NCBI RefSeq assembly: GCF_025399835.1 | Contig: NZ_JAODVR010000001.1 | Location: 3,426,122 to 3,490,121 of the forward strand | Reading direction: 5' to 3' | Source: Haloarchaeobius sp. HME9146 | GTDB taxonomy: Archaea > Halobacteriota > Halobacteria > Halobacteriales > Natrialbaceae | DNA length: 64,000 nucleotides | Shown here: positions 33,030 to 40,786 of the stretch, piece by piece | Numbering within the stretch: the stretch's first letter is position 1 | Layout: each line of letters begins with the position of its first letter | Notes under the pieces: generated by a model | The model's database searches: none | What the model saw: only the letters and a program-made list of their open reading frames with translations | Told to the model about the DNA's origin: nothing | Made by a program: the position numbers and the translations under genes

Positions 33030-34688
33030 ATGCATTCACCAGAAGACGATTCACAGGGAGTGCTCCGCCGGACCGTACTGGCCGGCCTCGGAGCAGCAGG
33101 CGTACTGAGCACCGTCGGCACCGCGGCGGCGACACCACACGGCCGAGGGACGAACAGGGGGAACCGACCGACCGACACGCCGGGGTCGAAACACGAGCGG
33201 ATGATGTCGACGTACCGGCTCCGGACGAACGCCGCGCGGGACCACTGCTTGCAGGGGAAGCCGCCCGCGTGGAACCAGAACGAGGACGAGGCGCGATTCG
33301 GGACGGCCGCGATGTTCACCAAGACGCTCCCGCACGACGACCAGGGTATCGCTGACGAGTCGGCCTACCTCGCGCTGGTCGACGCGCTGTACGGGCACGG
33401 GTCGCTCGACGCGGTCCCGCTCGCACCCGAAGCCGACCGGAAACTCGCGAACCCGGCCGCTGCGGGCTCGTACGACATCACCGGGCCGGACTCGCACGCG
33501 CTGACGATGCCGCCGGCCCCCGCCTTCGACAGCGACGAGACGGCCGCCGAGATGGTCGAACTCTACTGGCAGTCGTTGCTTCGGGACGTTGCCTTCGCCG
33601 ACTACGCGACCGACCCGGGAGCGCAGGCCGCCGCCGCAGAACTCTCGGCCCTCGCCGGCTACCCCGGCCCGACCGACGGGAGCGGGACCGTGACCACGGA
33701 CCTGCTGTTCCGTGGCAGCCTCGCCGGTAGCGAGGTCGGCCCGCACCTCTCGCAGTTCTTCTACCACGACGTGCCTCGGGGCGACGGCATGGCCCAGCCG
33801 CAGGTCTACCGGGTCGCGAAGGAGGGCACGGACTACATGACCGACTGGGAGTCGTGGCTGGCCATCCAGCGCGGTGCAGCGCCCGACTCGGGCGACCAGT
33901 ACGAGGCCACCCACCGCACCCTCCAGACGGGGCGCGACCTCGCCACCTACGTCCACCGGGACTACGTCTACCAGTCCTACCAGGATGCCGCGCTCATCCT
34001 GCTCGGCCTCGGCGTCCCGCTCGGGCCGAACTTCCCGACCTCGCCGACGTCGGGCTACTTCGTCGACTTCGGCGTGGCCGACGTGCTCGACGCCGTCGTC
34101 GCGGTGAGCCACCCAGCCCTGCACGCGACCTGGGTACAGAAGTGGCTGGTGAACCGACGACTCCGCCCCGAGACGTACGGCGGGCGGGTCCACGACCAGT
34201 TGACTGGTGACGCGGATTACGGCCTCCCGGCGGCCCTGCTCGACTCGGCCGCGCTGGCTGCGTCGTTCGACGAGTACGGCACCTACCTGCTCTCGCAGGC
34301 GTACCCGGAGGGCTCGCCGACGCACCCCTCGTATCCCGCTGGCCACGCCGTGCTCGCCGGAGCCTGTGTCACCGTCCTCAAGGCGTACTTCGACGAGGAC
34401 GCGGCGGTCCCGTACGCCGACGCGAGCCCCGAATCCGGACCCGACCTCACCGTCCGCGGCGAACTCCACAAGCTCGCCGACAACATGGCCGTCGGGCGCA
34501 ACTGGGCGGGTATCCACTACCGCTCCGACGCCGACGACGGCTACCGCCTCGGTGAGGCGGTCGCGTTCGGCTACCTCGTCGACCGCGCCAAGACGTACGA
34601 CGAGCGATACGGCTTCGACGGGTTCACGCTGACCACGTTCGACGGCGAGCCCGTCCGTATCACGCCCGACGGCGTCGTCCCGGCCTGA
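33030..34688 (+). CDS. Tat-exported vanadium-haloperoxidase-like protein 1
   Basis: A 552-residue protein with a twin-arginine signal (LRRTVLAGLGAAGVL near residue 13). The C-terminal half has the vanadium haloperoxidase/PAP2 core: QKWLVNRRLRP for the K-x-x-x-x-x-x-R oxyanion part, SYPAGHAVLAGA near 434 with the catalytic histidine, and GRNWAGIHYRSDA near 490 with the R-x5-H pair. The usual SGH serine is alanine (PAGH). Expected role is halide oxidation or phosphatase-like chemistry outside the cell. Its paralogue lies directly downstream in the same orientation. Confidence 0.87.
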   Translation: MHSPEDDSQGVLRRTVLAGLGAAGVLSTVGTAAATPHGRGTNRGNRPTDTPGSKHERMMSTYRLRTNAARDHCLQGKPPAWNQNEDEARFGTAAMFTKTLPHDDQGIADESAYLALVDALYGHGSLDAVPLAPEADRKLANPAAAGSYDITGPDSHALTMPPAPAFDSDETAAEMVELYWQSLLRDVAFADYATDPGAQAAAAELSALAGYPGPTDGSGTVTTDLLFRGSLAGSEVGPHLSQFFYHDVPRGDGMAQPQVYRVAKEGTDYMTDWESWLAIQRGAAPDSGDQYEATHRTLQTGRDLATYVHRDYVYQSYQDAALILLGLGVPLGPNFPTSPTSGYFVDFGVADVLDAVVAVSHPALHATWVQKWLVNRRLRPETYGGRVHDQLTGDADYGLPAALLDSAALAASFDEYGTYLLSQAYPEGSPTHPSYPAGHAVLAGACVTVLKAYFDEDAAVPYADASPESGPDLTVRGELHKLADNMAVGRNWAGIHYRSDADDGYRLGEAVAFGYLVDRAKTYDERYGFDGFTLTTFDGEPVRITPDGVVPA

Positions 34689-34851
34689 ACGGTTCGGACG
34701 CCCTCGCGGGGCAGATATGACACTTCTCAGAATTTCGTTGGAACCAGCGCCGCCGTTCGTTTCTGTCCCGTAACCTTGTGTTTCTGTTATATCCAAACCT
34801 CGCATCTTCTGTGACAGGTAGGCGGGCCATCGCCCGCCTCGACAGGAAATC

Positions 34852-36654
34852 ATGAGTACATCGAAACGCGAGGGGAACGAATCGACGCCGCTGCGAGTCG
34901 GGCGGCGCACCGTGCTGGCAGGGCTCGGTGCGTTGAGCCTCCTCGGCGGAGTCGTCGGTGCGAAACCGGGGAAATCGAACGGCAAGAAGAACCAGAGTGC
35001 GGTCGGGGGCGGCGGGGGAACCGGCGTCGCGACCGCCATCGAGCAGAACACGCTGAAACAGCGGTTGACTGCTGTCTACCAGTTCCGCCAGCAGACGGCC
35101 CACGACGACGTGATGCCGCCGCAACCGCCGGCACAGCTGAACAACGGCGACCGCGAGCTGGGCTCGTGGGCGGTGTACGGGAAGTGCCTGAAGCACGACA
35201 TCGTCGAGGAGGACGGGGAGCCGGTGTTCGGCTATCCGAACCCGGACGCGGTGGAACGGATGATCGGCGAAATCGAGGGAACTGGAACGCTGCACCCCGA
35301 CGACGTCGTAGGGGACCGCGGGCTGGTGAACCCACGGGCGGCGAAGACGTACGGGCTGGTCGGTCGCGACTGGTACGACGTCACCATCCCGCCCGCACCG
35401 TCCGTCGCCAGCGACGAGACCGGTGCGGAGATGGTCGAACTGTACTGGCAGTCGCTCTTGCGAGACACCCCGTTCCTCGACTTCCGCGACGACGAGACGG
35501 CGAAACACGCCGCGATGGAGCTGGCCATGCTCGACTCCTTCACCGGGCCGGCGCCGGTGGTTGCGGACGACGGGACCGTGCCCATCGAGGCCCCACCGGA
35601 CCTGCACCTGTTCAGGGGGACACTACCCGGCAGCACCATCGGGCCGCACGTCTCGCAGTTCCTGGTCCACGGCATCCCCCGGACTGAAGGGCTGATTCAG
35701 GACCAGAAGTACTTCCTCGCCCCCGAGGCGGACTACATGACCGACGTGGCCGACTGGCTCTCGGTCCAGCAGGGCGTGACACCCCAGGCGTTCACCCTGA
35801 ACCAGGACGACCGGCGGCACATCCACGACGGGCGAGGGTTGACCACCGCGGTCCACTTCGACGCCATCTTCGAACTCCCGATGAACGCGGCGCTCATCCT
35901 GCTCGGCGACGGCTACGTCAAGGAGGGCTCGGCGCTGGCGTTCGACCTGCTGGGCAAGACCGGTACGGAGGAGGGGTTCGTCGACTTCGGTATCGGTGAC
36001 GTCCTGACCGCGGTGGCGGACGTCTCGCGCCCCGCGCTCCACGCGGCCTGGGTCCAGAAGTGGGACGTCCACCTGCGGCCGCGTCCGGAAGCACTCGGCG
36101 GGGCGGTCAACGCGACCATGCAGGGCTACGTCGACTACAGCGACCACCTGTCCTCGACCGTCCTCGACTCCTACGCACTCGAGGCGTCCGAGGAAGCCAA
36201 CGGGAGCTACCTGCTCTCGCAGGCGTTCCCCGAGGGCTCGCCGTGTCACCCGTCGTATCCCGCCGGCCACTCCACGTTCGCCGGTGCCTGCGTCACCGTG
36301 TTGAAGGCGTTTTTCAACGAGGACGCAGAGATTGCGAACCCGATTTTCCCCGACCCGGACGGCACGCAACTCCTCGACTACACTGACGACCTGCCGTGGT
36401 ACGACGGCCCCCTCACCGTCGGCCACGAGTTGAACAAGCTCGCGGACAACATCGCCATCGGCCGCAACTGGGCGGGGATCCACTACCGGACCGACGCGAC
36501 GGCCGGCTACCGGCTCGGCGAGGCCATCGCGCTGGCGTATCTCCTCGACCGGGCGCGGACCTACGCGGACTCGTACGAGTTCGACGGGTTCTCCCTGACG
36601 ACCTTCGACGGGGAGAAGGTGCACGTCACCGCCGACGGCATCGAGTATCTCTGA
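34852..36654 (+). CDS. Tat-exported vanadium-haloperoxidase-like protein 2
   Basis: A 600-residue paralogue of the gene upstream. The N-terminus has a twin-arginine signal (RRTVLAGLGALSLLGG near 20), then a low-complexity GK/GGGG linker near 45-60. Shared core segments: ETGAEMVELYWQSLLRD near 192, HVSQFLVHGIPR near 268, QKWDVHLRPRPEALGG near 403, SYPAGHSTFAGACVTVLKAF near 467, GRNWAGIHYRTDATAGYRLGE near 538, and the C-terminal FSLTTFDG. PAGH again replaces PSGH. A tandem duplication followed by divergence is the simplest history. Confidence 0.87.
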   Translation: MSTSKREGNESTPLRVGRRTVLAGLGALSLLGGVVGAKPGKSNGKKNQSAVGGGGGTGVATAIEQNTLKQRLTAVYQFRQQTAHDDVMPPQPPAQLNNGDRELGSWAVYGKCLKHDIVEEDGEPVFGYPNPDAVERMIGEIEGTGTLHPDDVVGDRGLVNPRAAKTYGLVGRDWYDVTIPPAPSVASDETGAEMVELYWQSLLRDTPFLDFRDDETAKHAAMELAMLDSFTGPAPVVADDGTVPIEAPPDLHLFRGTLPGSTIGPHVSQFLVHGIPRTEGLIQDQKYFLAPEADYMTDVADWLSVQQGVTPQAFTLNQDDRRHIHDGRGLTTAVHFDAIFELPMNAALILLGDGYVKEGSALAFDLLGKTGTEEGFVDFGIGDVLTAVADVSRPALHAAWVQKWDVHLRPRPEALGGAVNATMQGYVDYSDHLSSTVLDSYALEASEEANGSYLLSQAFPEGSPCHPSYPAGHSTFAGACVTVLKAFFNEDAEIANPIFPDPDGTQLLDYTDDLPWYDGPLTVGHELNKLADNIAIGRNWAGIHYRTDATAGYRLGEAIALAYLLDRARTYADSYEFDGFSLTTFDGEKVHVTADGIEYL

Positions 36655-36733
36655 GCCGTCGCCAGGTCCGACCATCGCTTGTTCGACCATCGAACCGGGA
36701 GAGCCATCTTCGCCAATCCCGAAGGCACTCCCG

Positions 36734-37141
36734 ATGGCTGCTGGCACCTACACCCTCCTCCTCGAACTGGACCGCGACGCGACCATCGAGGTCGGCGCGC
36801 TCGGCCCCATCGACTTCGATTCTGGATGGTACGCCTACACCGGGAGCGCGTTCGGCCCGGGCGGGTTCTCACGGGTCGACCGGCACCACGAGCTGGCAGC
36901 GGGCGAGCGCGATACCAGACACTGGCACGTCGACTACCTGCTCGGGCATCCCGACGTGACGCTCCGGACCGACGTTCGGACGGTCGACGCCGACGTGGAG
37001 TGCGTCGTCGCGAGCCAGCTCAAGACCGTGGTTCCCGGCTTCGGCTGTTCGGACTGTGACTGTGACTCCCATCTCGCGACCGCCAGCGACCGGGAAACGC
37101 TCGTGGCCCAGGTCACCGACGCTCACGACGGGGTCGAGTGA
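36734..37141 (+). CDS. GIY-YIG-like DUF123 protein
   Basis: A 135-residue protein of the DUF123 family, common in archaea and sometimes called endonuclease-III-associated. The fold begins TYTLLLELDRDATIEVGALG, then GWYAYTGSAFGPGGFSRVDRH, RHWHVDYLLGH and ECVVASQL. The YTGSAFGPGGF segment corresponds to the GIY-YIG strand pair. A cluster of cysteines, CSDCDCD, near 102 may bind a metal. Its 3' end overlaps the convergent gene at 37113 by 29 bases. Function is not established. Confidence 0.82.
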   Translation: MAAGTYTLLLELDRDATIEVGALGPIDFDSGWYAYTGSAFGPGGFSRVDRHHELAAGERDTRHWHVDYLLGHPDVTLRTDVRTVDADVECVVASQLKTVVPGFGCSDCDCDSHLATASDRETLVAQVTDAHDGVE

Positions 37142-37535
37142 CCGGCTGCTCGGCGACGTCGGTCGCCGGGTCCTCCGAGTCCTTCCCGATGAGGACGCAC
37201 TCGCGGATGTCGAGGGCGGCGTCGAACTCCTCGCGACGGTCGGTCTCCCGTCCGAGTCGCATGAGCTGTTCCGTGTGGGCCCGCTGGACCGCCTCGTAGT
37301 CCCGCCGGTCGAAACCGAGCCGCCTGCCGATGTCGTTCCAGTGACCCGATTCGACGAAGAACGCGGCGTACTTGTCGTCGTCGTGGATACACTCGTAGCT
37401 GACGCGGTAGTCGTCGACGCGAAGCCGGAGGTCGGCCTGGACGAGGTCGACCAGCTCGGGGAGTCGGTTCGGCGGGACGCTCGCCTTCGCGGCGGTGACC
37501 AGTAGCACCTGCCCCTCGATCGGGAACCCGTCCAT
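37113..37535 (-). CDS. Haloarchaeal protein of unknown function in the SAMP3-like operon
   Basis: A 140-residue acidic and basic mixed protein: IEGQVLLVTAAKASVPPNRLPELVDLVQADL near the N-terminus, then YECIHDDDKYAAFFVESGHWNDIGRRLGF and a helix EAVQRAHTEQLMRLGRET. No known family was recognised. It starts one or two bases after the stop of the preceding gene (GTG at 37544 is an alternative overlapping start) and ends in an overlap with the DUF123 gene. Third and last gene of the operon. Confidence 0.65.
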   Translation of the reverse strand: MDGFPIEGQVLLVTAAKASVPPNRLPELVDLVQADLRLRVDDYRVSYECIHDDDKYAAFFVESGHWNDIGRRLGFDRRDYEAVQRAHTEQLMRLGRETDRREEFDAALDIRECVLIGKDSEDPATDVAEQPVTRPRRERR

Positions 37536-37536
37536 C

Positions 37537-37794
37537 TCAGCCACCGGCCCGCATGGCCTTCTGGGCGAACCGCTCGATGAGTGGGTCGAGCACGTCGTCG
37601 TCGCCCTCGAAGCGGACGGTGACCTCGGTTATCTGGAGCGTCGGGCCGATGCCGACCTTGTCACTCGACAGGGTAGCTCGCCAGTCGTCGGCGACCACGG
37701 TGTCGTCGTCGGCCTGCTCACCGCCGAGGTTCGTGAGGTAGTGGATGGCGAGTCGCTTCGAGATACCGCGCCAGGCGCGTTCTCGGGCCATCAT
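37537..37794 (-). CDS. Small protein, possibly MoaD-related DUF1952-like
   Basis: An 85-residue protein, MMARERAWRGISKRLAIHYL at the start, then TVVADDWRATLSSDKVGIGPTLQITEVTVRFEGDD and a helix VLDPLIERFAQKAMRAGG. Its size, strand pattern and C-terminal GG bring to mind MoaD-related domains, but the match is weak. Its start overlaps the stop of the SAMP3-like gene (ATGA), so the two are coupled. A role in molybdopterin or sulfur transfer is inferred from the neighbour only. Confidence 0.55.
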   Translation of the reverse strand: MMARERAWRGISKRLAIHYLTNLGGEQADDDTVVADDWRATLSSDKVGIGPTLQITEVTVRFEGDDDVLDPLIERFAQKAMRAGG

Positions 37795-38072
37795 CCACCC
37801 GCGACCGGCGGGAAGACAGAAAGTGTGTCGCCGTCTTCCAGCGCGGTCGCCGTCCCCTCCATGTGGACCACGTCACGGCCGTTCTTCAGGACGCTGAGCT
37901 GTGGCCGTATCTCGCCGTCCTCGAGGAGTTCGCCGTCGAGCCCCTCGAACTCGGCTTCGAGCGCGGTTAACACGGTTTCGACCGTCGCGGCTTCGTCGTC
38001 GTACTCCCGCGTGATGGTCTTCTGACCGACCGCCTCACGGAAGTTCGCGAAGAACCGCAACTCGAGGTTCAT
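37791..38072 (-). CDS. samp3: Ubiquitin-like small archaeal modifier (SAMP3-like, MoaD/ThiS fold)
   Basis: A 93-residue beta-grasp protein ending in VFPPVAGG, the diglycine tail that E1-like UbaA activates for protein conjugation or sulfur transfer. MNLELRFFANFREAVGQK and VLKNGRDVVHMEGTATALEDGDTLSVFPP closely resemble Haloferax SAMP3, as recalled; SAMP3 modifies MoaE and regulates molybdopterin synthase. First gene of a three-gene coupled operon. The ATG at 38072 begins the conserved sheet; an upstream in-frame start adds 18 atypical residues. MoaD proper is the other possibility. Confidence 0.82.
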   Translation of the reverse strand: MNLELRFFANFREAVGQKTITREYDDEAATVETVLTALEAEFEGLDGELLEDGEIRPQLSVLKNGRDVVHMEGTATALEDGDTLSVFPPVAGG

Positions 38073-38197
38073 TGTCGGTAGAACTCGTCCGGGCTGTATA
38101 AAACCACGCCGCAACCAGTTGGCCATGCACGACCGAATACGTTCCAGAACTGAGAACCATAACAGATTTTTGAGGGCGGCGGCGAGTCCGAGTCGTC

Positions 38198-38785
38198 GTG
38201 TACACAGGACTCGTCGCGGGCACCGGGACGGTGCTCGCTGCCGACCCCGAACAGGAGGGGTATCGATTGCGAATCGAGCCGAACGGCTTCGTCGCGCCAG
38301 AACCGGGTGACAGCGTGAGCGTGCAGGGTGTCTGTTTGACTGCGGACCGGGTCGGCGACGGCTGGTTCACAGCGTTCTGCTCGGAGACGACGCTGGCGAA
38401 GAGCACCCTCGGTTCGCTGGAGCCGGGCGACGCGGTCAACCTCGAATCCCCAGTAGCCGCCGGCGACGCGCTCGATGGCCACCTCGTCAGGGGTTGCGTC
38501 AAGACGACGACCGAGGTGCTGGCCGTCGAGTCGACGGGCGCTGGGTGGCGATACACACTCGCGATTCCTGACGGCTTCGCGGGCTACCTCGTCACGGAGG
38601 GCCCCATCACCGTCGACGGCGTGAGCCTGACTGTCGCCGAGTTGACCGAGCAGACCGTGACCATCACCGTGATTCCCGAGACCGCCGAGCGAACGACCCT
38701 CGGCGACACCGAACCAGGCGACCGCGTCAATCTCGAATCCGACCCGGTTGCAAAGTACGTGGCCCGGCAGGAGGCGGTGGCCTGA
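38198..38785 (+). CDS. ribE: Riboflavin synthase
   Basis: A 195-residue lumazine-binding-type riboflavin synthase. It starts MYTGLV, the strongly conserved first motif, and contains two tandem barrel repeats: GDSVSVQGVCLTA near 41 and GPITVDGVSLTVAELT near 133. GDALDGHLVRGCV near 90 lies between them. It dismutates two lumazines to riboflavin. GTG at 38198 with an AT-rich element about 30 bases upstream. It is directly followed by GTP cyclohydrolase III, so the two steps of flavin synthesis are co-transcribed. Confidence 0.93.
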   Translation: MYTGLVAGTGTVLAADPEQEGYRLRIEPNGFVAPEPGDSVSVQGVCLTADRVGDGWFTAFCSETTLAKSTLGSLEPGDAVNLESPVAAGDALDGHLVRGCVKTTTEVLAVESTGAGWRYTLAIPDGFAGYLVTEGPITVDGVSLTVAELTEQTVTITVIPETAERTTLGDTEPGDRVNLESDPVAKYVARQEAVA

Positions 38786-38786
38786 G

Positions 38787-39518
38787 ATGCAGTGGACACT
38801 GTTTCAACTGGACGACTACGGCCCGTGGACGACGACGCCGCACCCCCGGCGCGAGATGGACCTCCAGACCCTCCAGTCCCGCATCTACGCGACGCTCGCG
38901 ACCGGCGTCGACAGCGTCGACGGCTACGTGTTCCCGACGCGCTGGGACAACCTGCTCGCGGTGACGAACGGCCTCGACCGCGAAGGGCACGAACGACTCC
39001 AGACCCGCGTCCGGAACCGGTTCCCGGTCACCCTGAGCTGTGGCGTCGGGGTCGACGAGACCCCCGCGACCGCCATCGCGGACGCGACCGCTGCCCTGCA
39101 GGACGCCGGGAGCGCCCAGGGCGACCGCCGTGAGGCCCTCCGCGGCTCGTTCGGCGAGGACACCGGCGACCTCACCGTCGCCCACTTCGACGTGGTGGAC
39201 GCGACCGGGACCTACACCGACCGCGACGACGCCTACTCGGCCCACCGGACCATCCGCCGCGGGTGTGACGCGCTGGCCGACGAAATGCACGAGCGCCACG
39301 GCGCGCTCACCTTCTTCGTCGGCGGCGACAACGCCATCGCGGTCTGTCCCGCGGGCACCACCGAGTTCGGCACGACCATCGACCGGGTACAGGAACGGAC
39401 CGGTACTCACTGGCGCGTCGGGGTAGGACACGGCGCGACCGCTCATGAGGCCGGGATGGCAGCAAAACACGCGCTCGAAGCGGGGCGAGAACGAGCAGAA
39501 GCCGTCGTCGAAGCCTGA
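38787..39518 (+). CDS. arfA: GTP cyclohydrolase III (ArfA-type)
   Basis: A 243-residue archaeal GTP cyclohydrolase III that opens GTP to the formamidopyrimidine used for riboflavin and F420. It has two ferredoxin-like halves resembling class III cyclases: VDGYVFPTRWDNLLAVTNGL near 43, TLSCGVGVDETPATAI near 85, TFFVGGDNAIAVCPAG near 175, and HWRVGVGHGATAHEAG near 210. The ATG begins one base after the riboflavin synthase stop. It shares its product with cofG/cofH metabolism in this window. Confidence 0.92.
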   Translation: MQWTLFQLDDYGPWTTTPHPRREMDLQTLQSRIYATLATGVDSVDGYVFPTRWDNLLAVTNGLDREGHERLQTRVRNRFPVTLSCGVGVDETPATAIADATAALQDAGSAQGDRREALRGSFGEDTGDLTVAHFDVVDATGTYTDRDDAYSAHRTIRRGCDALADEMHERHGALTFFVGGDNAIAVCPAGTTEFGTTIDRVQERTGTHWRVGVGHGATAHEAGMAAKHALEAGRERAEAVVEA

Positions 39519-39527
39519 CCCGAGCGT

Positions 39528-39914
39528 CTACTTGTCGCTGAGTCGGATGCCGTCTTCGACCAGCCGGGCGTTGCGCTCGCGGTCGAGGTTCTCCGCCACC
39601 TCCTCGTGTTCGTACAGCTGTTGGATCATGTCGGCGTTCAGGTTCCGCCAGGCGATGGCGTAGATCGGCGACTGCCCCCACGCGCGCAGTTCGGGGACGA
39701 AGTCGTCGAACCGCTGGACGCGGTCCTCCATGCGCTCGACGGCGTCGGCGACGAAGGCGGCTGCCTCGCGCTCTGTCTCGGCCTCGTCGATAGCCCGGTT
39801 GATTCGCTGCTCCCAGGTCGCGACAGCTCGCTGCATGTCGGAGGCTGCCGGTTCGCCGTCCTCGGGAAGCGAGTCGAGAATCTGCTGTGGGACACCCAGT
39901 GACACGTGGTCCAT
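39528..39914 (-). CDS. Helical haloarchaeal protein, unknown function
   Basis: A 128-residue, highly helical, acidic protein. Helices are suggested by PQQILDSLP, DMQRAVATWEQRINRAIDEAETEREAAAFVADAVERME and NADMIQQLYEHEEVAENLDRERN. No motif is recognised. ATG at 39914 is the first plausible start. It is convergent with the cyclohydrolase gene (nine-base gap) and lies downstream of the GIDE-like membrane-protein gene on the same strand. Confidence 0.62.
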   Translation of the reverse strand: MDHVSLGVPQQILDSLPEDGEPAASDMQRAVATWEQRINRAIDEAETEREAAAFVADAVERMEDRVQRFDDFVPELRAWGQSPIYAIAWRNLNADMIQQLYEHEEVAENLDRERNARLVEDGIRLSDK

Positions 39915-39954
39915 ACCGCGGGGAAAGTGGCCGAGGGTGAAAAAGGCACGCCGG

Positions 39955-40743
39955 TCAGAGGACCCCAGCCGCGACCAGCAACCCGAGATAGGACGCGCCC
40001 GCGACCAGCCCGCCGAGCGTGACGCCGTCGACGACCCGCCCGCGGACCCGGTCCGGGAACCCTCCGTCAGCGACGAGCTTCGCGTGTATGCGGTCCGCCC
40101 GCTCGCGACCGAGGACGAACACCTGTTCACGCGGTCGGACAACTGCCTCCTCGAACCGATAATGCGCCTCGTCGCTCCGGCTGAATCCGATCCTGGTACA
40201 GCCCGCCTCGATGTGGACGGGGAGTTCGTCACCTGCGGCCGTGGCGGCGACCTGCTCGAACGAGCCGGGGCGAAGCGTCGCGTCACTCGGCTCGACCGGG
40301 AGGGTGCGCCCGTCCCACCGAACCTCGAACGGTGTCGCTTCGGCCCGGCGCGTGGCGAGCGACCAGTTCCGCTCGTCCTCCACCGCCGGCTCCTCGTCGA
40401 CCGAGTTCTCCAGCACCCTGGCGACGTACAAGACCGCGTCCTCAGCGCTGAACGGTGTCCGGAGGGGTGCCTCGGCCCGACACCAGCCGGTAGCTGCCAT
40501 CCGGCCGTCGACGACCGAGGCGAGCCTGATGCGCACCAGTCGTGGCAGGTTCGCCAGCGCCACGGCGACACCCAGCAGGCCGACGCCGTAGCCGAGCATC
40601 GTGACGAGAACCAGCAGCCGGTCAGTGTCGACGTTCCCCACAATCGCAGCGCCCGCGATGCCACCTGCGAAGAGGACGACGTACAGCACGATACCGCCGA
40701 TGCCGACGCCTGCTCGTTGTTCCAGGTCGGCGACGACTGCCAT
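39955..40743 (-). CDS. GIDE-like membrane protein
   Basis: A 262-residue protein: two N-terminal hydrophobic segments (about 13-33 and 43-64), a soluble beta-rich domain (about 80-225), and a C-terminal hydrophobic segment (about 240-262). The soluble part has FSAEDAVLYVARVLE and REQVFVLGRERADRIHAKLV, in line with the GIDE domain of prokaryotic relatives of MULAN; the RING finger of the eukaryotic ligase is absent. Function in archaea is unknown. The start MAVVADLEQ at 40743 is chosen by ATG. Confidence 0.68.
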   Translation of the reverse strand: MAVVADLEQRAGVGIGGIVLYVVLFAGGIAGAAIVGNVDTDRLLVLVTMLGYGVGLLGVAVALANLPRLVRIRLASVVDGRMAATGWCRAEAPLRTPFSAEDAVLYVARVLENSVDEEPAVEDERNWSLATRRAEATPFEVRWDGRTLPVEPSDATLRPGSFEQVAATAAGDELPVHIEAGCTRIGFSRSDEAHYRFEEAVVRPREQVFVLGRERADRIHAKLVADGGFPDRVRGRVVDGVTLGGLVAGASYLGLLVAAGVL

Positions 40744-40786
40744 CGCTGTCTCGGTCTCGGGCGGCCGGGAAAAGTCTCTCGGCGGA

